A DNA stretch of 64,000 nt from Chitinophaga sancti (GCF_034424315.1 NZ_CP139972.1:1860001-1924000), one strand, 5' to 3'; positions 7,590-18,317 are shown, counted from the stretch's first letter. Notes: generated by a model from the letters alone, not told the origin. Translations and numbers: made by a program.

Positions 7590-10500
7590 CTACGCTACCG
7601 GCGTAAACTCTTCCGCCTTCCAGGTCGCCATGTTCTCATAACTCTTATACCGCAGATCCACCAGCTCCTGCGCCAATCCCATCAATCGCTTCGCCTCAGT
7701 CGGATTCGCTGCCGCCAGCGCCTTGTACCTCGTCTCATTATAAGCATAGTCCGCAAACTTCACCGCCGGCCTTGGAGAATCCAATACAAAAGGATTCTTA
7801 CCCGCCTCCCGCAATGCCGGATTATACCTGATCAAAGGCCAATATCCACTGGACACCGCCAACTGTTGCTGCGTCAATCCTTTCTCCATATCTATACCAT
7901 GCGCTATACAGTGACTATATGCCAGGATCAGTGAAGGTCCTTTATAAGCTTCTGCCTCACGCATTGCCAGTAAAGTTTGCTGCGGGTTCGCACCCATCGC
8001 AATCTGCGCTACATATACATTCCCATAAGAGATTGCCTGCATGGCCAGATCTTTCTTACCCACCTTCTTACCAGCTGCTGCAAACTTAGCAATAGCCGCC
8101 GTTGGCGTTGCCTTGGACATCTGTCCACCAGTATTGGAATACACCTCTGTATCCAGCACCAGTATATTTACATTACGTCCTGTAGACAACACGTGATCCA
8201 GACCTGATGAACCAATATCATATGCCCATCCATCACCACCCAACAACCACACACTTCTCTTCACCAAATGATCTGCTACCGCCATCAACTGCGCGGCCAG
8301 CGTATTTCCACGCAATGCCTGCAATTTATCTTTCAGCACAGCTACCCTGTTCCTTTGTTCCAGGATCTGTGATTCCAGTTGTTGCGGCGCATGCAGCAAT
8401 CCTTCTACCAGGCCATCATCATTCAGCTCCGCTTGCAGTGATACCAGCAATGCATGTGCGATTGAAAACTGCTTATCTGCTGCTACACGCATGCCTAATC
8501 CAAACTCCGCATTATCTTCAAAGAGAGAATTAGACCATGCCGGACCACGATTATCCTTGTTCACAGACCAGGGTGTAGTAGGCAGGTTACCACCATAAAT
8601 AGATGAACAACCCGTTGCATTCGCTACCAGTAATCTATCGCCGAACAACTGTGTCAGTAATTTCACGTAAGGTGTTTCTCCACAACCGGAACATGCACCG
8701 GAAAACTCAAACAAAGGTTCCAGGAACTGCGCCCCTCTCACCGTTGAGAAATCCAGCTCTGCACGATTGTTCACCGGCATACTTTCAAAGAAGCGGATCT
8801 GCTCACGGCCCTCCACCAGGGATGGTTTCGGTGCCATGTTGATCGCCTTGCGGCTGGCATCTTTGATATCTACCGCAGGACAAGCCTGTACACACAATTT
8901 ACAACCCGTACAATCTTCAAGATATACCTGCAATGTATACCGTGTTTCAGGGAAACCCCGGGCATTGATCGGCGCTGAAGGGAACCCTTCCGGCGCTTTC
9001 TCCAGGTAGCTTTCATGATAGAATTTGGAACGGATCACACTATGCGGGCACACAAAACTACAGTTACCACACTGGATACAGCTGTCTGATTCCCATACAG
9101 GCACCACATCTGCAATATTCCTTTTCTCCCATTTCGTAGTACCGCTGGGGTAAGTACCATCTATCGGCATCTTGCTCACCGGTATCAGGTCACCCTTTCC
9201 TTCCAGCAACATCGCCGTTACATCCTGTACAAAGGCAGGTGCTTCCGCAGGTATACCTGCATCCATTGGCAATGTACTGGTAGCCTTCGCAGGCAATTCC
9301 ACACGTAACAGGTGTTCCAGCGTATCATCTACCGCACGGTAGTTCTTTTGTACGATGGCTTCACCTTTTGACTTGTAAGATTTATAAATGAATTTCTTGA
9401 TCTGCTCTATCGCTTCATCAGCCGGCAATACATTGGACAATGCAAAGAAACAGGTCTGCATAATCGTATTGATACGCTGCCCCATACCAGCGGCTATTGC
9501 CACCTTGGAAGCATCGATCACATACAGCTTCATTTGTTTCTCTATCAGTTGTTCCTGTACAGCACGTGGCAGATGATCCCATACTTCACCGGCAGGATAC
9601 GGACTATTCAGCAGGAAGGTAGCACCAGGCCGCGCACTTTGCAACATATCCGTTTTACTGATAAAGTTGTATTTGTGACACGCAATAAAATCTGCCTTGT
9701 CTACCAGCCATGGGGCCAGAATAGGATCCTTACCAAATCGTAAGTGTGAAACAGTCATCGTACCTGACTTACGGGAATCGTATACAAAATATCCCTGCGC
9801 ATACAGATCCGTTTCTTCACCAATGATTTTAATACTATTCTTATTCGCACCCACAGTACCATCCGCACCTAATCCGTAAAACAAAGCACATACCCTGTCT
9901 TTCGGTTCCAGGTGGAAAGATGGATCAAAACTGAGGCTGGTATGCGTCACATCATCATTGATACCAATCGTAAAACCATGTTTGGGTGTGGCTTTCTTCA
10001 GTTCATCCAATACAGCTTTCGCCATTGCTGGTGTAAACTCTTTGGAAGACAAACCATATCTGCCGCCAATAATACGGGGCAGTTTTTCCAAACGGCCTTC
10101 TGAATACGCCTGGCAGAGATAAGTAACCACATCCTGGTACAAAGGTTCGCCGGAAGCACCGGGTTCTTTTGTACGATCCAGTACTACGATTTTCTCAACC
10201 GTAGCAGGTAATGCGTTTAATAAATGTTCAGCAGAGAATGGGCGGAATAATCTCACCAGCACCACCCCTACTTTTTCACCGGCTTCCAGCAGCACCCGTA
10301 CTGTTTCTTTCAGTACCTCACCACCGGAACCCATTACAACAGCAACTCTTTCTGCTTTCTCATGACCATAATATTCAAACAGTTTGTACTGACGACCCGT
10401 CAGGGCTGCGAACTGGTTCATGGCATCTTCCACAATACCCGGTGCTGCTGCATAAAAAGGATTCACCGTTTCCCTGCCCTGGAAATATACATCCGGGTTC

Positions 10501-11171
10501 TGCGCAGTACCTCTGATAAAAGGACGATCAGGATTCAGGCTGCGAAAACGATGTTCGTTCACCAGCTCATCACTGATCATACTTTTGATCTGTGCGTCAG
10601 GGATCAGTTTAATTTTATTGATTTCATGCGAAGTACGGAATCCATCGAAGAAGTGCATGAAAGGAATGCGTGCTTTGAGGGTAGCTGCCTGGCTAATGAG
10701 TGCCAGGTCATGCGCCTCCTGTACAGAAGCAGAAGCGAGCATGGCAAAACCAGTGGTACGGGCTGCCATCACATCACTATGATCGCCGAAGATGGACAAA
10801 GCCTGCGCAGCGAGTGACCTTGCAGCCACATGAAACACAGCACAGGTCAGCTCTCCGGCTATCTTGTACATATTAGGCAACATCAGCATCAAACCCTGTG
10901 ATGCTGTAAATGTAGTAGTCAAAGCGCCAGCCTGCAAAGAGCCATGCACCACACCGGCAGCACCACCTTCACTTTGCATCTCTATTACGTCCGGCACCTG
11001 GCCCCAGATATTTTTTAATCCTGCAGCAGCCCATTCATCTGCCAGTTCAGACATGGTAGAAGAAGGCGTGATCGGATAAATTGCACATACTTCATTAACG
11101 CGATAAGCGATATAGGCCACGGCTTCATTGCCGTCCAGTGTTGCTATAACAGGTGTAATCTCTTGTGACAT
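7590..11171 (-). CDS. nifJ: Pyruvate:ferredoxin (flavodoxin) oxidoreductase
   Basis: The ATG at 11171 gives 1193 residues, the usual length of the fused homodimeric enzyme; the longer open frame from 11378 runs into the upstream gene. The enzyme converts pyruvate and CoA to acetyl-CoA and CO2, passing electrons to ferredoxin or flavodoxin. Visible parts in order: N-terminal domain with IYPITPSSTMSE (about 31-42), gamma domain, two 4Fe-4S motifs (CIQCGNCSFVCP near 695 and CTGCKLCVQACP near 752), the proximal-cluster cysteines (CSGCGETPY near 824) and the thiamine diphosphate motif GDGWAYDIG (near 977) followed by YSNTGGQMSK. It starts 13 bases after the GltD-like gene, so the two form an operon. 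Confidence 0.96.
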   Translation of the reverse strand: MSQEITPVIATLDGNEAVAYIAYRVNEVCAIYPITPSSTMSELADEWAAAGLKNIWGQVPDVIEMQSEGGAAGVVHGSLQAGALTTTFTASQGLMLMLPNMYKIAGELTCAVFHVAARSLAAQALSIFGDHSDVMAARTTGFAMLASASVQEAHDLALISQAATLKARIPFMHFFDGFRTSHEINKIKLIPDAQIKSMISDELVNEHRFRSLNPDRPFIRGTAQNPDVYFQGRETVNPFYAAAPGIVEDAMNQFAALTGRQYKLFEYYGHEKAERVAVVMGSGGEVLKETVRVLLEAGEKVGVVLVRLFRPFSAEHLLNALPATVEKIVVLDRTKEPGASGEPLYQDVVTYLCQAYSEGRLEKLPRIIGGRYGLSSKEFTPAMAKAVLDELKKATPKHGFTIGINDDVTHTSLSFDPSFHLEPKDRVCALFYGLGADGTVGANKNSIKIIGEETDLYAQGYFVYDSRKSGTMTVSHLRFGKDPILAPWLVDKADFIACHKYNFISKTDMLQSARPGATFLLNSPYPAGEVWDHLPRAVQEQLIEKQMKLYVIDASKVAIAAGMGQRINTIMQTCFFALSNVLPADEAIEQIKKFIYKSYKSKGEAIVQKNYRAVDDTLEHLLRVELPAKATSTLPMDAGIPAEAPAFVQDVTAMLLEGKGDLIPVSKMPIDGTYPSGTTKWEKRNIADVVPVWESDSCIQCGNCSFVCPHSVIRSKFYHESYLEKAPEGFPSAPINARGFPETRYTLQVYLEDCTGCKLCVQACPAVDIKDASRKAINMAPKPSLVEGREQIRFFESMPVNNRAELDFSTVRGAQFLEPLFEFSGACSGCGETPYVKLLTQLFGDRLLVANATGCSSIYGGNLPTTPWSVNKDNRGPAWSNSLFEDNAEFGLGMRVAADKQFSIAHALLVSLQAELNDDGLVEGLLHAPQQLESQILEQRNRVAVLKDKLQALRGNTLAAQLMAVADHLVKRSVWLLGGDGWAYDIGSSGLDHVLSTGRNVNILVLDTEVYSNTGGQMSKATPTAAIAKFAAAGKKVGKKDLAMQAISYGNVYVAQIAMGANPQQTLLAMREAEAYKGPSLILAYSHCIAHGIDMEKGLTQQQLAVSSGYWPLIRYNPALREAGKNPFVLDSPRPAVKFADYAYNETRYKALAAANPTEAKRLMGLAQELVDLRYKSYENMATWKAEEFTPVA

Positions 11172-11184
11172 AGTAGTGGTTGAT

Positions 11185-12807
11185 TTACGGTCCGGGCACC
11201 ATTTCGATAGCATGGCAGGAACACTGCTCGCTACATACTGCGCAACCGGTGCAAATATCATAATTGAAGGAATAGCCATTGCCGGGGCCGAGCTTTGTGA
11301 TTGCTTTTTGCGGACAGGCACCAAAGCAACCATCGCACTCAAAACAATTACCACAGGACAGACATCTCCGGGCTTCAAACAATACTTCGTTTTCCTGCAG
11401 ACCGTACTTTACTTCATCAAATCCACCAATGCGTTCTGCTGCAGGCTTCATAGCCTGCTCACCCTGTGGCGCATAAGTGCGATACCAGCGATGCAGTTTT
11501 TCATAACCTATCACCGGAGGTTTAGCAGATGGTGTATACACCTCATCATTCAGGAAAGCGTCTATATTACGCGCGGTCTTTTTACCATGACCGATAGCTG
11601 TGGTCACGTTTCTTTGACCAGGTACCATATCACCACCCGCAAAAATGCCCGCATAACCAGTCATCATACTGCTGTCTACACAAACATTATCATCCGGTGT
11701 GAATGTAATACCAGGTATATTTTTCAGGAACCCAGTATCTGCTTCCTGGCCCAGGGCCATGATCAGACTATCTGCTTCCAGTGTTTCAAACTGACCTGTA
11801 GGGTAAGGTTTGCCATCTTTCAGCTCCATCACTTCTACCGTCATTGTCATGCCTTCCACTGATTTAATGGAACGCAGCCAGTGTATGTTTACACCTTCTT
11901 CCAAAGCTTCCTGCGCTTCGAAATCATGTGCACTCATATTGGCCCTGTCACGACGATAAATAATCATGGTATCTTCCACACCCAGCCTTTTTGCTGTACG
12001 GGCAGCATCCATCGCAGTATTACCACCACCATAGATTGCTACACGACGGCCAAGTTTGGGTACGTTGCCATCTTCTACCTGCTTCAGAAAAGCAAGTGCA
12101 TCCATCATTTTAAAGGCATCCTTTGCAGGGAGATCTACTTTCTTAGAGAGGTTAGAACCGATTGCAAGAAAAACAGCATCAAATTTCCCCTGCTCTTTTT
12201 CGAGCAGCAGGTTTTCTACTTTATGATTGTATTTTACAGTCACGCCCATATTACTGATACGCGCTACCTCCTGGTCCAGTTCATGGCGGGGTAAACGGTA
12301 AGCGGGGATGCCAAAGTGCATCATACCGCCTGCAATGGGTCCTGCTTCATGTATTTCTACCGTATGTCCTTTTCGCACTAAATGATAGGCAGCTGAAAGG
12401 CCTGCTGGCCCTGCCCCAACGATGAGCACACGCTTGCCCGTAGGCGGCGCCTTATCGATGGTCCAGCCCTGCTTCAGGGCTTCATCTCCCAAAAATCTTT
12501 CTACAGCGTGGATGTTGACAGCACTGTCAATTTGCGAACGGTTACATTGTACCTCGCAGGTGTGATAGCATACCCTGCCCATGACGGCGGGAAATGGATT
12601 GTCTTCCATGATCGTGCGCCAGGCAGCTTCATAACTGCCAGCCTGAGCCAGCGAGAGCCATCCCTGGATGTTTTCGCCTGCTGGGCAGGTTTGGTTACAG
12701 GGTGGCAGCAAATTGGCGTATACAGGATGTTGTGTCCTTGTAGGTCCAGTGCCAGCGCTGTGGCTTTGCAGATCAGGCGATAAGGTAATATCCTGATTTG
12801 TTTTCAT
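11185..12807 (-). CDS. GltD-like NAD(P)/FAD oxidoreductase with ferredoxin domain
   Basis: From the ATG at 12807 the protein has 540 residues. It carries an N-terminal cysteine region (C37, C41, C80, C84, C88) that binds Fe-S clusters in glutamate-synthase small subunits, an FAD-binding loop VLIVGAGPAGLSAA (about 127-140), an NAD(P)-binding loop YGGGNTAMDAAR (about 255), and a C-terminal ferredoxin domain with CGNCFECDGCFGACP (about 480) and CTGCAVCSEQCS (about 522). Glutamate synthase beta subunits lack this ferredoxin tail, and no large GltB subunit is nearby. The position directly before nifJ suggests it moves electrons between NAD(P)H and the ferredoxin reduced by NifJ, but that is inference. 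Confidence 0.86.
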   Translation of the reverse strand: MKTNQDITLSPDLQSHSAGTGPTRTQHPVYANLLPPCNQTCPAGENIQGWLSLAQAGSYEAAWRTIMEDNPFPAVMGRVCYHTCEVQCNRSQIDSAVNIHAVERFLGDEALKQGWTIDKAPPTGKRVLIVGAGPAGLSAAYHLVRKGHTVEIHEAGPIAGGMMHFGIPAYRLPRHELDQEVARISNMGVTVKYNHKVENLLLEKEQGKFDAVFLAIGSNLSKKVDLPAKDAFKMMDALAFLKQVEDGNVPKLGRRVAIYGGGNTAMDAARTAKRLGVEDTMIIYRRDRANMSAHDFEAQEALEEGVNIHWLRSIKSVEGMTMTVEVMELKDGKPYPTGQFETLEADSLIMALGQEADTGFLKNIPGITFTPDDNVCVDSSMMTGYAGIFAGGDMVPGQRNVTTAIGHGKKTARNIDAFLNDEVYTPSAKPPVIGYEKLHRWYRTYAPQGEQAMKPAAERIGGFDEVKYGLQENEVLFEARRCLSCGNCFECDGCFGACPQKAITKLGPGNGYSFNYDICTGCAVCSEQCSCHAIEMVPGP

Positions 12808-12951
12808 AATATGTGAAGGTATTATGAGCGCAAAGGATAAAACGTGCTTTAAATCATAAGAGATGGTGATAATGATCAATAAAGAGGCGAAAATGAACTA
12901 TTTTGGAATAAAAACAGGGGCGCTCACTTTAAATGTCCGTTTGACAGGAAG

Positions 12952-14049
12952 CTACCTGAACCTTAATATGCCATTTTTATATTCATATTGAATGCCGGTT
13001 GTTTTTTCCAGGTTATCCAAAAAATCATTCAGACCATCCTGCCTGGTAAGTATCCCTGTAAGGTCCAGGTGCTCCGCTGCACTATTTTCAAAAACGACTT
13101 CGATATCAAACCACCTGTTGATGACGGCCCCTATTTCTTTTAGTGTAGCATGCCTGAAATAATACTTCCCGCTCATCCAGCCCAGTGTATTGCGCTCATC
13201 AAAAGTTGCTATACTGAAAAGGTGCTGGCTATAGGTTGCTTCGAATCCAGGGCTCAGGGCTACTGCTTTATCACTGTTACTCCCTTTCACTACCACCTTA
13301 CCGGAAGCCAGTGCAATGCGCGGACTGCCATAAGCATTGATATTAAAAGTAGTACCCAGTACATCTACTGACACCTCTCCTGCATGCACAATAAAAGGCC
13401 GTGCAGGATCTTTCTTCACAGAGAAAAAAGCTTCCCCGCTTATGGTCACTTCCCTCTTTCCTGCATTGAAAGCCATCGGGAAGCGGATCTCTGATTTTGC
13501 ATTCATCCATACCTCCGTACCATCTGCCAGTACCAGCTTGTAATCTTTACCTGCCGGAACGCGCAGTACATTCATCACTGTTTCGGCACCGCCTGCGCCG
13601 TTATCATAGGTAAGGGATTTACCTGACACATGAATTTCAGTAGTACCTACTTTTAATGTTCCTTTCTTTGTCGTATCCGAAAGATCTATTTGTTGCCCAT
13701 TGGCGAGTTGCAAAACAATGCCCTTAGCTGCCAATGGTTTTGCGACAGGCAAATGCAAAAAATAAAACAGGGAAGAGCTGACTAATAATATGAACACCGC
13801 GGCTGCATACAGCCACTTGTTGGATCTGCGTTTTTTGAAATGGTACTTTCTTTGTTCCCACAATGCATCTTCATCCAGATGTGCCAGGTACTCCTGTGCC
13901 ACTGGCTCTCCTAAGCGCTCCTCCAATCCTTTATAGACTACTTTCAATTCCTGATGCGCTTCCATCATCTGCAACAGCTCCGCATCATCCTCCGCCGAAA
14001 TACACCCGGAAAGTTTCTCCAACATCAATTGTTCTATATATGGTATCAT
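12952..14049 (-). CDS. FecR-type anti-sigma factor (uptake locus 1)
   Basis: A 365-residue protein with a cytoplasmic N-terminal region (about 1-78), one membrane helix (about 79-100, LYAAAVFILLVSSSLFYFL) and a periplasmic FecR domain containing VPAGKDYKLVLADGTEVWMN, SGEAFFSVKKD and VLGTTFNINAY. The last 80 residues form the DUF4974-like end (LKEIGAVINRWFDIEVVF). FecR proteins hold the ECF sigma factor until the TonB-linked receptor signals substrate. The sigma gene lies 17 bases upstream in the same direction and the SusC gene, which has the signalling STN domain, is divergent. This makes a complete trans-envelope control circuit. Confidence 0.93.
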   Translation of the reverse strand: MIPYIEQLMLEKLSGCISAEDDAELLQMMEAHQELKVVYKGLEERLGEPVAQEYLAHLDEDALWEQRKYHFKKRRSNKWLYAAAVFILLVSSSLFYFLHLPVAKPLAAKGIVLQLANGQQIDLSDTTKKGTLKVGTTEIHVSGKSLTYDNGAGGAETVMNVLRVPAGKDYKLVLADGTEVWMNAKSEIRFPMAFNAGKREVTISGEAFFSVKKDPARPFIVHAGEVSVDVLGTTFNINAYGSPRIALASGKVVVKGSNSDKAVALSPGFEATYSQHLFSIATFDERNTLGWMSGKYYFRHATLKEIGAVINRWFDIEVVFENSAAEHLDLTGILTRQDGLNDFLDNLEKTTGIQYEYKNGILRFR

Positions 14050-14066
14050 TTGTACAGTCTTATAGA

Positions 14067-14630
14067 TTATTCTGAAAATGGCAAATCCAGCTTATTACGC
14101 AATGTTTTCACTGCAATCTTCAAATGCGTTTTCAGTGAGTTCACACTAATGCCCATGTTATCTGCCACCTCATGGTATTTCTTATGTTGCAGATACACCA
14201 GGTTAAACGCCCGCTGACGCTGTGTGGGAAATTCGCGCAGCAACTCATGTAATTGCTCCTGGAAATGTTCATTCACGACAGCACCCTGCTTCGATTCTTC
14301 GAAACACGAATGGTCCACTGTCGCTGCATACTTTTCAATACGCTTTTGCATCCTCGACCTGATCTTATGATAGTCATTCACCTGGTTACGAACAGAGATG
14401 AGCAGGTAGGTCCTGAGATTACCTTTTATGTTATGATACAACTGCTTCTCCCAAATACTGCAAAGCACTGACTGAACGAGGTCGTCGGCCTCATTGGGGT
14501 CTCCTGTACCCAGGTAGGCCTTCGTCCACATCAATCGGTAATACTGTTTAAAGATGAGCTCAAATGCGTCGCCAGCGCCCCCATTTTTTAATAAGAGCAA
14601 TACAATATCATCTCCCGGATATTCAGGCAT
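14067..14630 (-). CDS. ECF RNA polymerase sigma factor (uptake locus 1)
   Basis: This 187-residue protein has region 2 (FELIFKQYYRLMWTKAY, EADDLVQSVLCSIWEK, about 23-75) and region 4 (LPFTQ-like TQRQRAFNLVYLQHKKYHEVADNMGISVNSLKTHL, split by a short linker, about 130-175). It belongs to the FecI-like sigma-70 group common in Bacteroidota and should direct transcription of the adjacent SusC/SusD genes when released by FecR. The 195-bp gap to SusC (14631-14825) must hold divergent promoters; a GTCGTC stretch near 14773 resembles the -10 region of ECF promoters, but this is a weak match. Confidence 0.92.
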   Translation of the reverse strand: MPEYPGDDIVLLLLKNGGAGDAFELIFKQYYRLMWTKAYLGTGDPNEADDLVQSVLCSIWEKQLYHNIKGNLRTYLLISVRNQVNDYHKIRSRMQKRIEKYAATVDHSCFEESKQGAVVNEHFQEQLHELLREFPTQRQRAFNLVYLQHKKYHEVADNMGISVNSLKTHLKIAVKTLRNKLDLPFSE

Positions 14631-14825
14631 AAAAAAGAATTAAGTGGTTGATTGTATAACGCGGATAAAAAAGCTACTAAGGGATATTGTCTGGAATAAA
14701 TATAAATGTTATTTTGACATTTATAAAATATTTTGACTTTTTTTATTGGGCATTCACCCGTTTGCAAATCTTGTCGTCTTAGTATCGTGACGCATCAATA
14801 TAGATTCTACAATTAAGTAAGGAAC

Positions 14826-17800
14826 ATGAGACATTTCCCGTTAATGAAAACGGCCGGCAAAACCTTTGCCTGGCAGCGAACCACTATTGCCCTACTGTTG
14901 CTCTTTCTGCATTCTCATTTGAGCGGACAAACCATCACGCCGCCAACTGTAACGATCAAAGGGAATAACATGACCCTGGAAGCGGTATTTAAATCGATAG
15001 AACAGCAAACAGACATTACTTTTTTTTACAGCGGCAACATTCCTAAAAACGACATCATTGGCCAGGTAAATTATACCAACGCCAAAGTCACCACCGTATT
15101 GGATGATTTATTGAAAGGACGCAAGCTCGCCTATGAAATAAAGAAGAACGTCATCCTGATACGGAAGGAAGACAAACCAGCAACGGTTGCCAGCACAGCG
15201 CCTGCAAAAGATCCTCCTGCCACACAGGAACAGGTGATCACAGGTCAGGTCATTGCTGAAGATACCAAAGCCCCACTGCCAATGGCCACCGTGATGCTGA
15301 AAGGCACAAACACCGGGGCTACTACCGATCAGAGTGGATTCTTTAAACTGAAACTGACTGGCAGCAGCAAGGTACTGCTTGTACAATATGTAGGTTATGA
15401 AACCCGGGAGATCAACCTGAATGGGAAAAGTGAATTTGAAATCATGCTCTCTCCCAAAGACAATACCATCAAGGATGTGGTGGTGGTGGCCTATGGTACC
15501 CAGAAGAAAACGAGTATGGTCAGTTCCATCACGACGATCAACCCGAAAGAACTGAAAGGCCCTACTTCTAACCTCACCACCATGCTGGCAGGTAAAATTG
15601 CAGGGGTCATCTCGTACCAGCGCAGCGGTGAACCGGGTGCCGACAATGCACAGTTCTTTATCAGGGGCGTAGGTACTTTCGGCGCAGGGAAAGTAGATCC
15701 ACTCATTCTTATTGATAACATCGAATCTTCCTCCAGGGACCTGGCCCGCCTACAACCAGATGATATCGCCGGTTTTTCAGTACTTAAAGATGCCACTGCT
15801 TCTGCACTGTATGGTGCAAGAGGAGCGAACGGTGTGATCCTGGTAACTACAAAAACAGGTACCATCGGTAAGATGAAATTCAATTTCCGGGTAGAAAATG
15901 CGAACTCTTCTAATACCCGGAACTTTGCGCTGGCAGATAATATTACCTATATGAACCTGGCGAATGAAGCCGCACTGACAAGAAATCCGCTCAGTGCACT
16001 CCCCTATTCCCAGAACAAAATAGACCATACCGCTGCCGGAGATGATCCCCTCTTATATCCTAATAACAACTGGATCAAGCAGCTGATAAAAAACAGGACG
16101 AACAACCAGCGTTATAATGTGAATGCCAGCGGTGGTAGCGACAAAGCAAAGTATTACCTCGCTATGACCTATAATATAGACAATGGTATTCTGAAGGAAA
16201 ACAAGCTGAATAATTTCAGTAATAATATCAAGTTGCGGTCTTATTCATTGTTATCAAACGTTACCCTGAATCTTACCAAAACAACAGAAGCACTCGTAAG
16301 CCTGAAAGGTCAATTTGATGATTACAATGGTCCTATCGGTGGCGGTGCTGCGGTATTTAATAATGCCATCTGGAGTAACCCGGTAGCATTTCCGGCAGTA
16401 TATCCTGCTGAGCTGATGCCTTATGTCAAACACCCCTTGTTTGGGAATGCCATCATCCCTGGTGGTGGTGCACTCTATGTAAATCCATATGCTAAATCGA
16501 TCTCTGGATTTCAGGCCACAAACACCAGCACACTTACTGCACAGTTAAGTTTAAAACAAAACCTGGATGCCATTACACCCGGTCTCTCTGCAAGGGTAAT
16601 GGCTTATACAACACGCTATGCTTATTTTGCAGTCACTCGTCAGTATAGCCCATATTATTACACCGCCAATACCCTGGCGGGTAAATTCACAGGACTCACC
16701 CTCATCAACGACGGTAGCCAGGGTAGTGTAGGTGTTACGCCTACAGAATACCTCACCTATACTCCCGGTGATAAAATTGTAAACAGTACAACCTACGCTG
16801 AGACTGCCCTGAACTACTCCAGGACTTTTAAAGATAAACACAGTGTAGGAGGTATGCTCATCGGTACTATCAGGAACTATGTCACCGGCAATGCAAGCTC
16901 CCTCCAGTTATCACTCCCATCCAGGAACCTGGGGCTTTCCGGGCGATTTACCTATGGCTATGATAACCGCTATCTACTGGAATATAATTTCGGTTTCAAT
17001 GGCTCTGAAAGATTTGCAGCCAATCATCGTTTTGGTTTCTTTCCGTCTATTGGTGGAGGTTACATTGTGTCTAATGAGAAGTTTTTTGAACCACTTTCCA
17101 AAACAGTACAGCAGCTAAAATTCAGGTTTACATATGGCCTGGTGGGGAATGATCAGATTGGTAATTCAACAGATCGTTTCTTCTATTTGTCTGATGTAAA
17201 TCTCAACGGTGGTGCCACCGGTTATTTTGGTACACAGTTCAATTACAGCAGGCCAACGGTAGCGATTAACCGCTATGAGAATAAAGATATCACCTGGGAA
17301 CTTTCCCGCCAGACCAACATTGGCATGGACCTCACCATCTTCAAGGACCTGACGGTAACGGTAGATGCTTACAGGCAATTGCGCAGTAACATCCTGATGG
17401 TAAGAAGTACCATCCCATCCTCCATGGGTTTGAAAGCTGATATCTCTGCAAACTCCGGGAAGGCCAGCAGCAAAGGGATTGACCTGATGATGAACTACCT
17501 GAAAACATTCGAACATAGTTTATGGATACAGGCCCGCGGTACACTTACCCTGGCAAAGAGCAAACTCCTGGTGAATGAAGAACCGCAATACGCGGAGAAC
17601 AACGGGCATTTATCTAAAGTGGGTAATTCACTTGGACAGATCTATGGCCTGGTAGCGGAAAAATTATTTGTCGATGATGCTGAGGTGAGCAACTCTCCTA
17701 TTCAATATGGCCGTATCATGGCGGGTGATATTAAATACAGGGATGTGAATGGCGATGGTACGATCTCCAATGCAGATTATGTACCTATTGGTTTCCCCAC

Positions 17801-18293
17801 TACACCTGAAATGATCTATGGCCTGCTCTTTTCCGTAGGCTACAAAAACTTTGATATCAGTGCGGCATTCCAGGGTTCAGGCAGGTCCTCTTTTGTGATC
17901 AATTCTGCGAACACTACTCCTTTCTACATCAACGGCGGTAATCAGAATGGCTTACTAAAAGCGATAGCGGATGACCACTGGTCAGAAGACAACAGGAACT
18001 CTTACGCATTCTGGCCAAGACTGAACAATGCCATTTCTGAAAATAATTCACAGGCCTCCTCCTGGTGGTTAAGAAATGGTTCATTTCTTCGCCTGAAGAC
18101 CGCAGAGATCGGGTACAATTTTAGTGAGCAGCTCCTGAAAAAATTTCACCTCAGCAGCGGTAGGCTTTATGTAAATGGCCAGAACCTGGCTACGATCAGC
18201 GCCTTCAAAATATGGGATCCGGAAATGGGTGATTCCGGCCTGGGATACCCTATTCAAAGGGTTTTCAACACAGGATTAAGTGTAGGGTTTTAA
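14826..18293 (+). CDS. SusC/RagA TonB-linked outer-membrane receptor with STN domain (locus 1)
   Basis: A 1155-residue outer-membrane protein. After a signal peptide (TTIALLLLFLHSHLSGQ, about 20-37) comes an STN signalling domain (about 50-105, LEAVFKSIEQQTDITFFYSG), a CarboxypepD_reg-like domain (about 137-212, ITGQVIAEDTKAPLPMATVM), the plug (about 225-340, VVVVAYGTQKK, SVLKDATASALYGARGANGV) and a long beta barrel ending in FNTGLSVGF. SusC proteins import oligosaccharides or peptides in partnership with the SusD lipoprotein, which follows 24 bases later. The STN domain matches the FecR/sigma pair encoded divergently. The substrate cannot be read from the sequence. Confidence 0.95.
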   Translation: MRHFPLMKTAGKTFAWQRTTIALLLLFLHSHLSGQTITPPTVTIKGNNMTLEAVFKSIEQQTDITFFYSGNIPKNDIIGQVNYTNAKVTTVLDDLLKGRKLAYEIKKNVILIRKEDKPATVASTAPAKDPPATQEQVITGQVIAEDTKAPLPMATVMLKGTNTGATTDQSGFFKLKLTGSSKVLLVQYVGYETREINLNGKSEFEIMLSPKDNTIKDVVVVAYGTQKKTSMVSSITTINPKELKGPTSNLTTMLAGKIAGVISYQRSGEPGADNAQFFIRGVGTFGAGKVDPLILIDNIESSSRDLARLQPDDIAGFSVLKDATASALYGARGANGVILVTTKTGTIGKMKFNFRVENANSSNTRNFALADNITYMNLANEAALTRNPLSALPYSQNKIDHTAAGDDPLLYPNNNWIKQLIKNRTNNQRYNVNASGGSDKAKYYLAMTYNIDNGILKENKLNNFSNNIKLRSYSLLSNVTLNLTKTTEALVSLKGQFDDYNGPIGGGAAVFNNAIWSNPVAFPAVYPAELMPYVKHPLFGNAIIPGGGALYVNPYAKSISGFQATNTSTLTAQLSLKQNLDAITPGLSARVMAYTTRYAYFAVTRQYSPYYYTANTLAGKFTGLTLINDGSQGSVGVTPTEYLTYTPGDKIVNSTTYAETALNYSRTFKDKHSVGGMLIGTIRNYVTGNASSLQLSLPSRNLGLSGRFTYGYDNRYLLEYNFGFNGSERFAANHRFGFFPSIGGGYIVSNEKFFEPLSKTVQQLKFRFTYGLVGNDQIGNSTDRFFYLSDVNLNGGATGYFGTQFNYSRPTVAINRYENKDITWELSRQTNIGMDLTIFKDLTVTVDAYRQLRSNILMVRSTIPSSMGLKADISANSGKASSKGIDLMMNYLKTFEHSLWIQARGTLTLAKSKLLVNEEPQYAENNGHLSKVGNSLGQIYGLVAEKLFVDDAEVSNSPIQYGRIMAGDIKYRDVNGDGTISNADYVPIGFPTTPEMIYGLLFSVGYKNFDISAAFQGSGRSSFVINSANTTPFYINGGNQNGLLKAIADDHWSEDNRNSYAFWPRLNNAISENNSQASSWWLRNGSFLRLKTAEIGYNFSEQLLKKFHLSSGRLYVNGQNLATISAFKIWDPEMGDSGLGYPIQRVFNTGLSVGF

Positions 18294-18317
18294 GTTTTTA
18301 CAAAAGAACAGAATTAT

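Noticed and set aside
11171..11378. N-terminal extension of NifJ
   Set aside because: The extra 69 codons overlap the GltD-like gene and have no NifJ character; ATG at 11171 fits the family start.
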